Assembly (NCBI GenBank): GCA_021014325.1
Contig: CM037472.1
Location: forward strand, 30,714,234-30,778,233
Source of the DNA: Plazaster borealis
Lineage: Eukaryota > Echinodermata > Asteroidea > Forcipulatida > Labidiasteridae
Direction: 5' to 3'
Length of the DNA: 64,000 bases
The notes under the pieces are model-generated. The model did not search any database. It was not told the DNA's origin and saw only the letters and a list, made by a program, of their open reading frames with translations. Below, one piece after another: positions 34,574 to 45,610 of this stretch. Positions within the stretch are counted from its first letter, which is position 1, and every line of letters begins with the position of its first letter. The translations under genes and the position numbers were made by a program.

Positions 34574-37500
34574 GTAAGTCCTTTTTTTATAGCTCAACTC
34601 TGGAAAAGGAAAACATTTCGTTTTCTAGCATAACTAAAAGTTGCAACAACCTAAGTAGCTGTCAACAGACTACCCATTAACTTCATTAGGAAATCAGACA
34701 AGACGTCTGGGATCCATGACTACAAGTGGGACGATTCAATCTCCACGGTTCAATTAAGATTCTGCTGTCTGTCACTGTCACTTCTTGTGTCAATGTCTCA
34801 GTGTCATGTCAGGTACCGACACTGTGACATGATACTGAGTGATATTGATACCGTGAAAAGTCAACACTGACGACTGAATACAGTACTGATTGGTGATTAT
34901 ATGAACCCCAACCTTCTTTCAATAAAGGCCAAGGGAATTATTTAAGCCTAAGCTAAGGGAAGGTAATATTTTATTAAGAAGAGGGATAGGCAAAAATGCT
35001 GTATCCGACTGCCACTTTATTATCTCCCTTAATGTTGTAGGTCAAATTATGTCTATTCTTACCTGTCCAGAAACAGAAAGGTTAAAACAAAAAGCATAAA
35101 GCTAAAGGGAGAGGAACAGGCACTTTAAACTATCAAAGTGTCAAAATCATGAACAAAATAACCCATTTTTGGATCCACGGTGGTCTTTACAATGCTACTC
35201 GCTAACATTAAAATGCCATTTTAGTATTACTGGGAATGAACGAGTGCACAAGAGAAGAGTTCCAGCAGGGCAACAAAATGTCTGCTTGAATTTAAGGTTA
35301 ATAATTATTTTTGTTTAAAGTAAAAAAAAGTCCAACAACCATTTTTGTTAAAATCCCTTAGAAAATGACAGTCAGATATGGAAATTTTTCAAGTTGTCAC
35401 TTGCGCTAAGAGAAGGTGTTTGCCATGTTAATTCTGGTAGAGATGATAGGTGGCAGAACAGTTTCACTCTTTATGGCCAAAACATAATCCTACCCACTGG
35501 GTAAATTTCATTAAAGAAACTATTTTTAGGCAATACCTTTGATTAATATTTGTATAAACAATTTTTTTGACATACATTGGTGAAAAGTTGGCAATAGGAG
35601 TCAGCATCTCTTCCTGATGTTGTTTGTCCTTATGTTAGGGATTAAAAATTGGCCATCTTTGTGATCAATCCACTGAACTTTTTTTCATTTTTGTTTCTTC
35701 TTTTTATCCTCACATATTAGCTACCCATCTAGTCGTCCGTCCTTGTTACAGAAATGGACTGAAAATACCAGACGAGATCGTTGGGAGCCAAAGAAGACAA
35801 GTGTCTTATGCTCGGACCATTTCACCGAAGAGTGCTTTGATCGAACAGGACAGACCACAAGGCTGAGAGAAAATGCTGTTCCAACAATATTTGACTTCCC
35901 TTCTCACAATCAAAAGGTAGAACTGAAAACATTCACTAAGAAGACTGAAGAGTCTTCAGACCAACCTCGTCCCCAAGGTGTGTTGAGCAGTACGAGGTTG
36001 ACCGCTCTCTCACCCTGGTATTGGATCATTTGCATATCCAAAAATTTTGGATACGTATGCAAATTAGAATAGTCTGGCGTGAACATGGTGAATACCAATG
36101 GTGAATACTGAATGAGTACAACTTAACATGTTTACGTTAGACGTGTGTACACCAGTCGTTGTCCAATCAGGGTCCAAGTAAGGAGTTTCCCTCCCAGGGT
36201 TTACTATTGTAAACATGGTTGGAAATAAAGTAAACCATGGGGACGAGGTTGTCTTCAGACATATAAGGCCTTTAATAATGGGCTTTTCATGCCTGGAGGC
36301 CATGGCGTCTGTTGCCCTAGTCTTGGCCTTGGTGCCCCTTGAAAAGTTTCCCATAGACTTTAAGATTTTACAATGGAAGCGCCCTTTGCAAATTGAAAAT
36401 GGCCTTGTCCTCTCAAAAATGAATTTCAGGCCTGACATTTTGTATAATTTTTCGATTCTGTGCTATAAAGTGCAAGGTCCATATAGTAATTTGAATAAAT
36501 TTGATTTGGTTCACTATTTTGAAGTGCCCTGAGTGCCCTGCCAGTCTTCCTAACAGTATTTTAAACCCAAACTTAAACCTGAATTTTGTTGAGGAAAACA
36601 TCTGTGGTGTTTGATTGTTTTTTTCCCTGATTTATAACCATTTTAGATTGAAGGCCCTTTTGATATAATGACATTTCAGATAAGGACCTTATAGCACTGA
36701 GCAAGATTTTAGGTAGGATTAGTGGAACAGGGTGTGTATTGAAAAAAACAAGCCGTGGTTTCAAAAAGGGCCATGATGCACTACATTTTCCCCGCCCCAA
36801 ACTCGTCGCTGTTAGCGCATCGCGCTCCATCCCATGCACTCGGTTCTCTGTCCAAGCGCTAAAACAATCCTGAACGATCGTCAAATTGCGTAAACCATTC
36901 CTGCACTGTTGTCAAATTGCGCAAATACTTCATGCACGATCGCCAAATTGCGCAAATTATTCCTGCACTATCGGCATAATACGCACACTATTCCTGCACT
37001 ATCGGCAAATTGCGCAAACTATTCCTGCACGATAAATAAGCCGATTGCACAAACCAAAATTCCTGCACGATCGGCAACTGCACAAACTATTCCTGCAAGA
37101 TCGACTGATTGTGCAAACATTTTTGTGCAAATCATTTCAGCACGAACAAAACCACTGATCCTGAACTAAAAATCCATCCACTTTGTGCACGATCGCCCGA
37201 TAGCTTCTACTTCTAGTTTCAGATTTGCGTCCGTTTTTTTTTTGAACTCTCTGATCGGTCTCCTAATATCACGCTGTTGGACAATGTACAATAATAATAT
37301 CTGTCATGATAGCGCGGGGTCGACTCAATTATTGAGTCTTGGATACAAGGTTCCGTTCATCGACTAAAAATGTAGTCAGGATGCCCTGCGACACAGAGAA
37401 AAATGCACGCGAAATGCCGTTACGAAGTAGCTGACTTCTGGGTACCAGTCGCTGCACACTATTAATACAAAAAGCGCATTGAAACGGTAGTTTGTGTTCG

Positions 37501-39586
37501 TCGTAAGTATTTTTCAACATTTTTTGCCTGGGTGCTTGACGATTTTGTTCGTATACAAAAAAAAAACCAACAATCTTGGGATTTACAGCACGGCTTGCGC
37601 TAAAAAGTGGAAGCCGTGACACCGAAAAATAGGCCGTGTTTGTTTTCATTTGGCCGTGCTAATCACGGCTGCACGGCTGGCTACCTAAAAGCTTGGCACT
37701 GAGTGGACAAATTTATACTATACCTCATACATATTCATGATCAACAACGGAATTTTCACTGGTCCTTTCACCATCACGTGCCAGAAGCTATTTTTGCTGT
37801 TAGTCAAGTGCTCGGGCCAGTCAAATGTGCATTATTCTACTACACATTCTTTTTAGAAAGCAGTCGTGGAACTATCCTTACACACGCGCGAACGTACAAA
37901 CCTCGCCCTGGCTAGCTACATACACATGAAAAGATGGCGGCACACGTTAAAGGTATCGTACACGTTTGGTAATGACTCAAAACAAATATTAGCATAAAAA
38001 CTTACTTGGTAACAAGCAACGGAGAGCTGTTGATAGTATAAAACATTGTAGGAAACGACTCCCTCTGAAGTAACATAGTTTTTGAGAAAGAGGTAATTTC
38101 TCACTAAAATAATAAAAACTTCTTGCAAGAAGTTTTTATTCCTATATCTGAAAGCACACAAATTTGGTTAACAAGGGTGTTTTTTCTCTCATCATTTTCT
38201 TGCAACTACGATGACCAATTGAGCCCAAATTTTCACAGGCTTGTTATTTTATGCATATGTTGGGATACACCAAGTGAGAACACTGGTCTTTGACAATTAC
38301 CAAACGTGTTCAGTGCCTTTAATGTCAATTCACATTTTCCCGAGCTCAATGATCTAAAACTACAGAATTATGAGGTATAGTAAAACTAATATAACAAGTT
38401 TTTTTTGGTGTGGACAGTCAATATTAGCTCCCCTCGGTCTTGGAAGCGACAAACTTGTTCCCTTGACCTCAGGCGCCTCAGGAACTAATTTGTCAACTTC
38501 AACTATCTCGGGAGCTAACGTCGACTGTCCACCCTCAAACCATGTTATATTTGTATAATGGAAGAGAGCGAGTGTTTTATATTGTTTATGAATATTAGTT
38601 GTTCTTTGTTGCAAGCAAAAAAACATTAAGTGTGGATTGTGTTTAATTGAATTGCATTCAACAGGGTAGCTGTAAAATGAAGGACATTTTTCGAATTTGT
38701 TTCAATTTTTACAGTTGTTCTAACTAACTAACTTACAAATTGGTTTTTTGATAATTGAAAGTTGTTGTTTTGGTTTTTTGTCATTTTCTTTATGCAGCAC
38801 GGAGAAAAAGGAAAAACACGCAAATCAAGAAAAGCTTCCTGTAAGATTCTTAAGCCAAAGGCAATAAACATTCCAACAGGAGTAGCAGGTTATAATGATG
38901 TGTTGCAAGGGCCTACTCAAAGACCTGAGGGGGTCACTGCCAAACCATCTACTTGTATCGCGGGGAGCTGTTTTATGTTATCATTCCAAAATAGTCCAAC
39001 GCCCGCAGGCATCATGGTGAATCCTGGTGTATTGCCGTTCAGAGGATCTAACATGGTCGGTACCCAAACCCAAACAGGTACACATACCATAGTGAGTACA
39101 CTGACTGAGGAAGTGGCCGCTGGAAAACCTCACATTCCAACTGGTGTCATAGTGAGCTGTGGTGAAGTACCATTCGGACTACCAACCATCACAGCTACCC
39201 CAGTTCCCACAGATATTTTCATGAATCATGAACTCCCGTTAGGAATACCCAACGGAATAGTTGTCCCATCTTCAACCGGCGATGTCACGAATCTTCAACC
39301 GAAAAATGTTTTGTCTCCAATGCGGTGCCCAAATGTAAATGTTATCAAGTCAGATCATGCCTACTACATCCACGAAAATCCACAAACAGTTAAACGCAAA
39401 TTGGACAGAGCGAGCACCCAGCTGCGAAAAATGAAGAGACGCTTAAAGACCTCCCAACAGAAATATCGACGTCTTAGCAAGAGGTATCAGGCACTATTGA
39501 TATTTGTCGAGTCTCTTCAGGGCTCTGTGCCAATAATTCAGGAATGGTCAGACGAGGAACCTTGCTCCAACGAGGATGATAGATGA
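34506..39586 (+). CDS. THAP domain protein (THAP1/THAP2-like), whole gene, 3 coding exons
   Basis: Joining 34506-34573, 35721-35916 and 38798-39586 gives a 350-residue protein. The THAP zinc finger spans residues 1-80: the C2CH ligands are Cys4, Cys9, Cys53 and His56, with the conserved Pro25 and Trp35 and the terminal AVPTIF box (75-80). A linker of about 190 residues, low in charge and rich in Pro, Gly, Thr and Val, follows. The C terminus has DHAY (274-277), matching the (D/E)HxY HCF-1-binding motif, and then a basic coiled coil (about 284-328), as in human THAP1 and THAP2. The tail is acidic. By family it is a sequence-specific nuclear DNA-binding regulator; target genes are unknown. It is longer than human THAP1 (213), all of it in the linker. 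A domesticated transposase origin is possible, but no transposase domain is present. Confidence 0.9.
35721..35916 (+). CDS. THAP protein, coding exon 2
   Basis: The acceptor is cacatattag and the donor AAG|GTAGAA. The exon completes the THAP domain: YPSSRPSLL, the Trp35 helix, Cys53-x2-His56 (LCSDHF) and AVPTIF. The phase 0 donor matches exon 3. A later GT at 35978 would be out of phase with exon 3 and lies inside a transposable element, so it was not used. Confidence 0.9.
35962..36251. mobile_element. 290 bp MITE with 9 bp target duplication, copy 2
   Basis: Terminal repeats CAACCTCGTCCCCA and TGGGGACGAGGTTG, flanked by exact TCTTCAGAC at 35953-35961 and 36252-36260. It begins 45 bases after the donor of THAP exon 2. 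An internal palindromic patch reads catatccaaaaattttggatatg-like. Confidence 0.9.
36866..37150 (+). repeat. Minisatellite, unit about 33-37 bp
   Basis: About eight imperfect copies of aaattgcgcaaactattcc followed by tgcacgatcg. Variants include cactatcggc and ttgcacaaac. An open reading frame passes through it but reflects the repeat, not a known protein. Confidence 0.85.
37263..37548 (-). repeat. Dispersed module, copy 2
   Basis: Reverse-complement copy of 325-605, lying inside the 994 bp element of the THAP gene intron 2. Reading frame and most bases are preserved between the copies, consistent with a young repeat and not necessarily with coding. Confidence 0.8.
37947..38322 (-). mobile_element. 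TTAA-type MITE, group A copy 5
   Basis: TTAA at both ends; inverted relative to copy 1; central palindrome acttcttgcaagaagt. It lies in intron 2 of the THAP gene. Confidence 0.87.
38798..39586 (+). CDS. THAP protein, coding exon 3
   Basis: The acceptor is ctttatgcag at 38788-38797 and the stop is TGA at 39584-39586. The exon encodes the linker, which contains loosely repeated PxG/TGV segments, then the DHAY motif, a Lys/Arg-rich coiled coil, and an acidic end (EEPCSNEDDR). The phase 0 join to exon 2 needs no correction. An additional small exon between exons 2 and 3 cannot be excluded. Confidence 0.87.
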   Translation, partial: HGEKGKTRKSRKASCKILKPKAINIPTGVAGYNDVLQGPTQRPEGVTAKPSTCIAGSCFMLSFQNSPTPAGIMVNPGVLPFRGSNMVGTQTQTGTHTIVSTLTEEVAAGKPHIPTGVIVSCGEVPFGLPTITATPVPTDIFMNHELPLGIPNGIVVPSSTGDVTNLQPKNVLSPMRCPNVNVIKSDHAYYIHENPQTVKRKLDRASTQLRKMKRRLKTSQQKYRRLSKRYQALLIFVESLQGSVPIIQEWSDEEPCSNEDDR

Positions 39587-39633
39587 CCTTCTGTGATGAC
39601 AAGTAGTGTCAAATTGACAGATTACTTTCAATA

Positions 39634-39880
39634 TTTATTTTATTAATTTATTTTATTACACATCCAACAGCACAAGTAGCGCAAATAACAGGATGAATAG
39701 GAAGTGAGAAGAAATGCTCAGTTTTAGATGTGGGAGGAAAATCTCAATGGGGGAAAACACACACAATCATGGTACTGAAAACCCAATCCACATGCAAGGC
39801 TCCAGTCAGAGGAGGGATTCGAACCGGGGTCCACAGAGGTGAAAGGCAGGGAAAGAAACCACTGAGCCAACCTGATCCCC
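39634..39880 (-). mobile_element. tRNA-derived SINE, family 2, 48 bases after the THAP stop
   Basis: Complete minus-strand copy: head gttggctcagtggtttcttt, B box GGTTCGAATCC, body and cacaagtagcgcaaataaca end. It lies in the probable THAP 3' UTR. An AATAAA at 39929 beyond it could be the transcript end. Confidence 0.85.
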
Positions 39881-39956
39881 CTAAGTTCGCATTTTATAAA
39901 GCCGGCTTGAATCTTTAGAAAAGGGAATAATAAAACAACAAACTCATAACTCAAAA

Positions 39957-40200
39957 AGGACTTTGCATATCAATTCAAAACTTAATGTGTGGATTGGTCC
40001 TTGGATCCCCAACAAGCGTGTCGCTGTAGTGTTGTACCCACTTGGTCAAATGTCAAGTTCATTATCGCTAAAACAAAAGAAATGTGGTCGGAGTGATAAC
40101 TTGAGAAGGACTTGGCATATTAACTCCAAACTGGTGTGTGGATTGGTCTCAGGATTCAAAAGCCTATTGTTTTTGGACCAACTTGGTCAAATGTAAAGAA
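39957..40200 (+). repeat. Diverged direct repeat, period about 149
   Basis: aggactttgcatatcaattc at 39957 and aaggacttggcatattaact at 40106 begin similar segments that share gtgtggattggtc and acttggtcaaatgt. Confidence 0.7.
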
Positions 40201-40309
40201 GTGGACTGGCTTGAGGGGCATTTGTGTTAACCAAACACAACTTTTCTTCTTGTTTTTGGGGGGTTTTTTTTCTTTCTAATAATTACGGAAGCGATAAAGG
40301 GACATTGAG

Positions 40310-40540
40310 AAAAAATGAAATGTCATAATTATGACTTTGTACAAGTGTCATGATTATGACTTGTATCTCATAATTATGATTTAGCATATATAACTTATAC
40401 CAAGTAAGTCATTAGTTCATGAGATATGTTAGTCATAATTGTGACGTATACCAAAAGTCATAATTAAGAGATTTGAGTCATAATTATGACTTACTAAGTG
40501 TTTATTATGAGATATGTGTCATATTTATGACTTTAATTTT
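40310..40540. repeat. Cluster of AGTCATAATTATGACT palindromes
   Basis: At least seven full or partial copies of the 16-base palindrome AGTCATAATTATGACT and close variants occur in about 230 bases, separated by irregular AT-rich spacers (gagatatg, ataccaa). Spacing is irregular, so this is not a simple tandem repeat. Confidence 0.85.
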
Positions 40541-40721
40541 CTCTCCTCCGTAAATATAGAGTGTCATTGAAAACCGACAACACTGAACTTAGTTAATTAT
40601 GGTTAGCCATCTTTTATTGACAATCTTTTATTGACAACGTTTTATTTGAAAACCGGATCTACCACGAATATTACCTAAACATCCTGTCCCACAGTGGGTT
40701 TTACAGCTTGATTTATTGACT

Positions 40722-42850
40722 GTAGTAAAGTTTAATCAACTTTATCTGTTTGCATGGTAAAAACATTTTGATCTGTATACATTAATTTACTGATTGCTAC
40801 CAGGGTAACACACAAAAAACCTCTTATCACTCTATGAATCTTTCTTCTCTATCATGTTTTTACTATGTTTTTCTAGTCTTCATAAAATTTTAACTGGTGC
40901 CCAATTTCATAAAGCTGTTTAGCAGAAAATGGTACTTGTTGAAATGTCTGCTAAACAAAACAATGGAAAGGGAACAAGTCACAAGCTATTATGTGTAACA
41001 TGGTGTTTTATCTGGTAACCTGTTTCTGCTATGCAAGTTTTATTTATGTGCTAAGCATTTTTGTGCTGACATGCTTTATACGACAACTGGGTTCAGGCCC
41101 CAAGCTGTTATGTAGGACATTCTGCTTAGGAAGTTTCTTTTATAAGCAAGAAATGAGTGGGGTACCAGCCGCAGCAATGTCAATTGTATTTCTGCTGGTG
41201 ACCTGTCAACTTAGCAAGATTGTTCTTGCTTATAGGCTTTATGACTCAATTGGGCCAAGGATTTGATGTTTTGTAGGAACAGTTGAAATCTGTAAGCGTT
41301 TCAAAAAAATCTTGCAATATCTTGCATTACCGAAAAACCTTGTGTTAACTTTTTTAACTGGTGAGTGCCCAATTTCATAAAGCTGATTAACAGAAAATGG
41401 TAGGGTAGGCTACACCGGGGGGGGGGGGGGGTGGAAGATGTAGTAAAGTTTAATCAACATTATCTGTTTGCATGGTAGAAACATTTTGATCTTTATACAT
41501 TAATTTACTGATTGCTACCAGGGTAACACACAAAATACCTTTTATTACTCTATGAACCATTCTTCTCTATCATGTATTTACTATGTTTTTCGTAGTCATC
41601 ATAACATTTTAACTGGTGCCCAATTTCATAAAGCTGTTTAGCAGAGATTGGTACTTGGTAAATGTCTGGTAACTTGTTTCTGCTATGCAAATTTTATTTA
41701 TGTGCTAAGCATTTTTGTGCTGACAGGCTTTATACGACAACTGGGTTCAGGCCCCAAGCTGTTATGTAGGACATTCTGCTTAGAAAGTTTCTTTTCTAAG
41801 CAAGAAATGAGTGGGGTACCAGCCGCAGCAATGTCAATTGTAATTCTGCTGGTGACCTGTCAACTTAGCAAGATTTTCTATGCTTACAGGCTTTATGACT
41901 CAATTGGGCCTAGGATTTGATGTTTTATAGGAACAGTTGAAATCTGTAAGCGTTTCAAAATTATCTTGAAATATCTTGCATTACCGAAAAACCTTGCGTT
42001 AACTTTTTTTAACTGGTGAGTGCCCAATTTCATAAAGCTGATTAGCAGAAAATGGTAGGGTAGGCTACACCGGGGTGGAAGACGTAGTAAAGTTTAATCA
42101 ACTTTATCTGTTTGCATGGTAGAAACATTTTTATCTGTATACATTAATTTACTGATTGCTACCAGGGTAAAACACAAAAGACCTTTTATTACTCTATGAA
42201 CCATTCTTCTCTATCATGTTTTTAATATGTTTTTCATAGTCATCATAACATTTTAACTGGTGCCCAATTTCATAAAGCTGTTTAGCAGAAAATGGTACTT
42301 GGTAAAATGTCTGCTAAACAAAAGAATGGAAAGAGAACAAGTCACAAGCTATTATGTGTAACATGGTGTTTTGTCTGGTAACCTGTTTCTGCTATGCAAG
42401 TTTTATTTATGTGCTAAGCATTTTTGTGCTGACAGGCTTTATACGACAACTGGGTTCAGGCCCCAAGCTGTTATGTAGGACATTCTGCTTAGGAAGTTTC
42501 TTTTATAAGCAAGAAATGAGTGGGCTACCAGCCATAGCAATGTCAATTGTATGTCTGCTGGTGACCTGTCAACTTAGCAAGATTGTTCTTGCTTATAGCT
42601 TTATGACTCAATTGGGCCAAGGATTTGATGTTTTATAGGAACAGTTGAAATCTGTAAGAGTTTCAAACATTAATGAGAAATCTTTTAAAATTCTATGTTA
42701 ATTGTACTAAGCAAGAAATGAGTGGGGTACCAGCCGCAGCAATGTAAATTGTATTTCTGCTGGTGACCTGTCAACTTGGCAAGATTTTCTATGCTTACAG
42801 GCTTTGTGACTCAATTAGGCCAAGGAATTGATGTTTTATAGGAACAGTTT
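40722..42850 (+). repeat. Tandem array of a 0.65-0.72 kb unit
   Basis: Units begin gtagtaaagtttaatcaac at 40722, 41440 and 42084, giving periods of 718 and 644 bases. A partial unit runs from about 42705 to 42850. Each unit contains a remodelled GGGCCCAATTTC element (tgcccaatttcataaagctg) and an open stretch of about 90 codons (40991-41266, 41648-41920, 42354-42638). Unit 2 lacks about 70 bases present in units 1 and 3. A G run at 41418-41431 expands unit 1. I see no protein family in the open stretches. Confidence 0.85.
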
Positions 42851-43238
42851 CACAAATTATTGAGAAATTTTAACAATTCTATGTTAATTGTATTAATTTT
42901 CGGTTTATCCTGGACTCTTGCTTCTTAAAGTTGTTACTACTATACGTGTTTTTTTTCCTTTAAATTACAATGACGACATGCAGGCAAGCACAGGAAAAAA
43001 ATGTGAGTTTGTATTGTCATAATTTCCGTAAACGGGTTTTAAAGTCATTGAAGAATACATTGACGCGTATTAGCAGATTGAAATAAAACTATATTTATTT
43101 AAATAAACTTCAGAAATGCGGCTTGAAATGTTATTGTCTAATCTAATCAAATATATATTACATTTCGTGGAATAATGCAAGCAATATTAAAGTAGAATAA
43201 CTGTTGATTTAAATACCTCGAAATATCTCGCGTTACCG

Positions 43239-43590
43239 AAAATTACTCAAAATATATATTAGCATACAAACTGACTTGGTAACGAGCAACAGGGAGCTGT
43301 TGATAGTATAAAACATTGTTAGAAACGACTCCCTCTGAAGTAACGTAGTTTTTGAGAAAGAGGTAATTTCTCACTAAAATAATAAAAACTTCTTGCAAGA
43401 AGTTTTTATTCCTATCTGAAAGCACACACATTTGTGCAACAAGGATGTTTTTTCTTTCATCATTTTCTTGCAACTTCGATGACCAATTGAGCCCAAATTT
43501 TCACAGGCGTGTTATTTTATGCATATGTTGGGATACACCAAATGAGAACACTGGTCTTTGAGAATTACCAAACGTGTACGATGCCTTTAA
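43239..43590 (-). mobile_element. TTAA-type MITE, group A copy 6, truncated
   Basis: The right end is intact with TTAA at 43587. The left end lacks the terminal repeat and joins a sequence (ctcgaaatatctcgcgttaccg) that recurs near 44036-44061 and 41312-41338. Confidence 0.8.
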
Positions 43591-43632
43591 CTTATGAATA
43601 CGTGTTCCTTTTTGAAATAAAACAATATTTAT

Positions 43633-43948
43633 TTAAAGGCATTGGACACGTTTGGTTGTCAAAGACCAGTATTCTCACTTTGTGTATCCTAACATAATAT
43701 GCATAAAATAACAAACATGTGAAAATTTGGGCTCAATTGGTCTCCGAAGTTGCAAGAAAATTATCAAAGAAAAAAACACCCTTGTTGCACAATGTGTTAT
43801 TACCTCTTTCTCAAAAACTACGTCACTTCAGAGGGAGTCGTTTCCTACAATGTTTTATAATATCAGCAGCTTTCCGTTGCTCTTTACCAAGTAGTTTTTA
43901 TGCTAATATATATTTTGAGTAATTACCAAACGTGTCCAGTGCCTTTAA
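43633..43948 (+). mobile_element. TTAA-type MITE, group A copy 7, internal deletion
   Basis: TTAA at both ends with normal termini. The central palindrome and its left flank are missing: sequence passes from ttgttgcacaatgt directly to tattacctctttctc. Confidence 0.85.
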
Positions 43949-44775
43949 GTACTTCAGAAATGCGGCTCAAATTGTTTGTTTTTTTCGAGGAACACTAATG
44001 CAAGCGATAACGAAGTTGAATAACTAAATTTAATCACCTCGAAATATATTGCGTTACTGAAAATCCTTGCTACGTGTTCCTTTTCAACAGAAGAAACTTT
44101 TGACAAAAACACAAAAAATTGCTTTAAATACAGCAATGCCCCAAAATCATACACATAAAGCTGTTGTTACATTTTCTTGTTCAAATGATAAAACAAAGCC
44201 TAGGCCTATCATGTTTGGGAGATTATTATTTAAATTTGTGTTGATGACTCCGGTGAAATAAATCTGAAAGGCATTTACCATTACCACCAAAACGTCAGTA
44301 AACGTATATATACTAACAACCATACTTGGACTTATTGACAAAATCAAAAATACATGTTTTGGAGTAGATGTCCATGTACGAAAATAGATGCATGTTTTAT
44401 CAAGAGTAAGTATTAAAAGTTATATCACAAACCATTTTCCCTCTCCCCATTTTTATACAGTTTTGTATAGCCTATTTGCTCTGCACTAAAAGTACATTTC
44501 ATTTACAAACAAATAGTGCCTGAAGGGCCTGTAGATTTTTTCTGCAAAACCCCGGAAGTATTGTCTTACAATTCAATTTCAACTTATTTATTTCATCACA
44601 GTTTACAAGTAAAAGTGAAAAAAAATTCCCTGTGTGCACTAAAAACATTCAAATTCAATACTGATTACAAAAATTAGTTTTGAAAAATAAAAACTTTATA
44701 TTACAATATCGCTTGGACGGATTGCTCCTAGCCCAAATGTAGCCTATATGTAGTTGTAAAAATATTAACAGGATG

Positions 44776-45141
44776 TTAAAGGAATATTACAGAATTGGTT
44801 TTTGCTAACAAACACAGTGTAAGCACTTTATATAATCCACCATATACATAAACTGACAAACCTGTAGAAGTTTGAGATCGATCGGCCATCTGGGTCACGA
44901 GAAAATAGTGAAAAACCGATTACACATTTGCATGTGTTATACAATACATGAATAAAACGCTCATGAGCGATAAACTCCAATCGGAAATTAGTTTTATTTA
45001 TTTCTCATCAAAGATGGTATTTCAGACAGAAATATTTCTAGGGATGTTTTCTATCATCATCATCATTAGACCGTGTAAGTTTTATGTAAATCTGTGATCT
45101 TAAAGAAAATTTTAATTACCAGTTCTGTAACATTCCTTTAA
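44776..45141 (-). mobile_element. TTAA-type MITE, group D copy 2
   Basis: Reverse copy of 32105-32456, with TTAA at both ends and core cgctcatgagcg. It carries a small ATC microsatellite expansion near 45050-45065. Confidence 0.86.
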
Positions 45142-45610
45142 TTCCAGCCTCCAAGGTGTTTCACTAAATTTCAGTAATCGTTAATGAACCACCGTTTGTA
45201 AAAAGACTGACAGCACTGAAAGGCTTGTCAATATTCTTATAAGCAGCGTCTTTCTAGTATAGAATAATTCTTTACATATTTTACAGCAATCTCTCTTTCT
45301 TCAGGCTACAGTATTTAGTTTAAGCGAGATATAGGCCTTTATATACAAAAAAACAAACAAACCCGTGAATTTTCGCGTAAAGTGCGGTTCATACTTCATG
45401 CGATTGAGAACGCAAATTTGACGAAACAAATTCGAATTTGAAGTCGCCAAATTCGCAACAAACGATTCCCTCATTCTCATGAATCGGGCGTTAAAGTTAA
45501 ATTACTGGAACTCAACATAAAACACAGCTTTTGGAAGCTCGGGAGTACCGATAGCGATTACTGTAAAATATTTCCACTAATTCCACAGTAGCTGCTCGGA
45601 GTTTGTTTTG

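Larger units (their letters stand above)
36702..37695. mobile_element. 994 bp element with 8 bp target duplication (hAT-like) in THAP intron 2
   Basis: Termini CAAGATTTTAGGTAG and reverse-matching CAAGCTTTTAGGTAG, flanked by GCACTGAG at 36694-36701 and 37696-37703. It contains the minisatellite at 36866-37150 and the module 37263-37548. No transposase frame, so non-autonomous. Superfamily is inferred from the 8 bp duplication and terminus. Confidence 0.8.
39881..40721. other. THAP-SLC44 intergenic region, left part
   Basis: Holds a possible AATAAA (39929), a diverged direct repeat and the palindrome cluster. No further gene seen. Confidence 0.6.

Noticed and set aside
35917..35977. Extension of THAP exon 2 to a later donor at 35977/35978
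   Set aside because: Would end in phase 1 while exon 3 requires phase 0, and the donor lies inside a transposable element.
36215..36532. Open frame of 105 codons inside THAP intron 2
   Set aside because: It begins inside the MITE at 35962-36251 and has no recognisable domain or acceptor; the exon 2 to exon 3 join is in frame without it.
36702..37200. CRISPR-like array (about 35 bp repeated units)
   Set aside because: Units are contiguous degenerate minisatellite copies without unique spacers, and the genome is that of an animal.
40991..42638. Three similar 90-codon frames as a tandem gene family
   Set aside because: They are the same part of a tandemly repeated transposon-derived unit, with no known domain; kept as a finding only.
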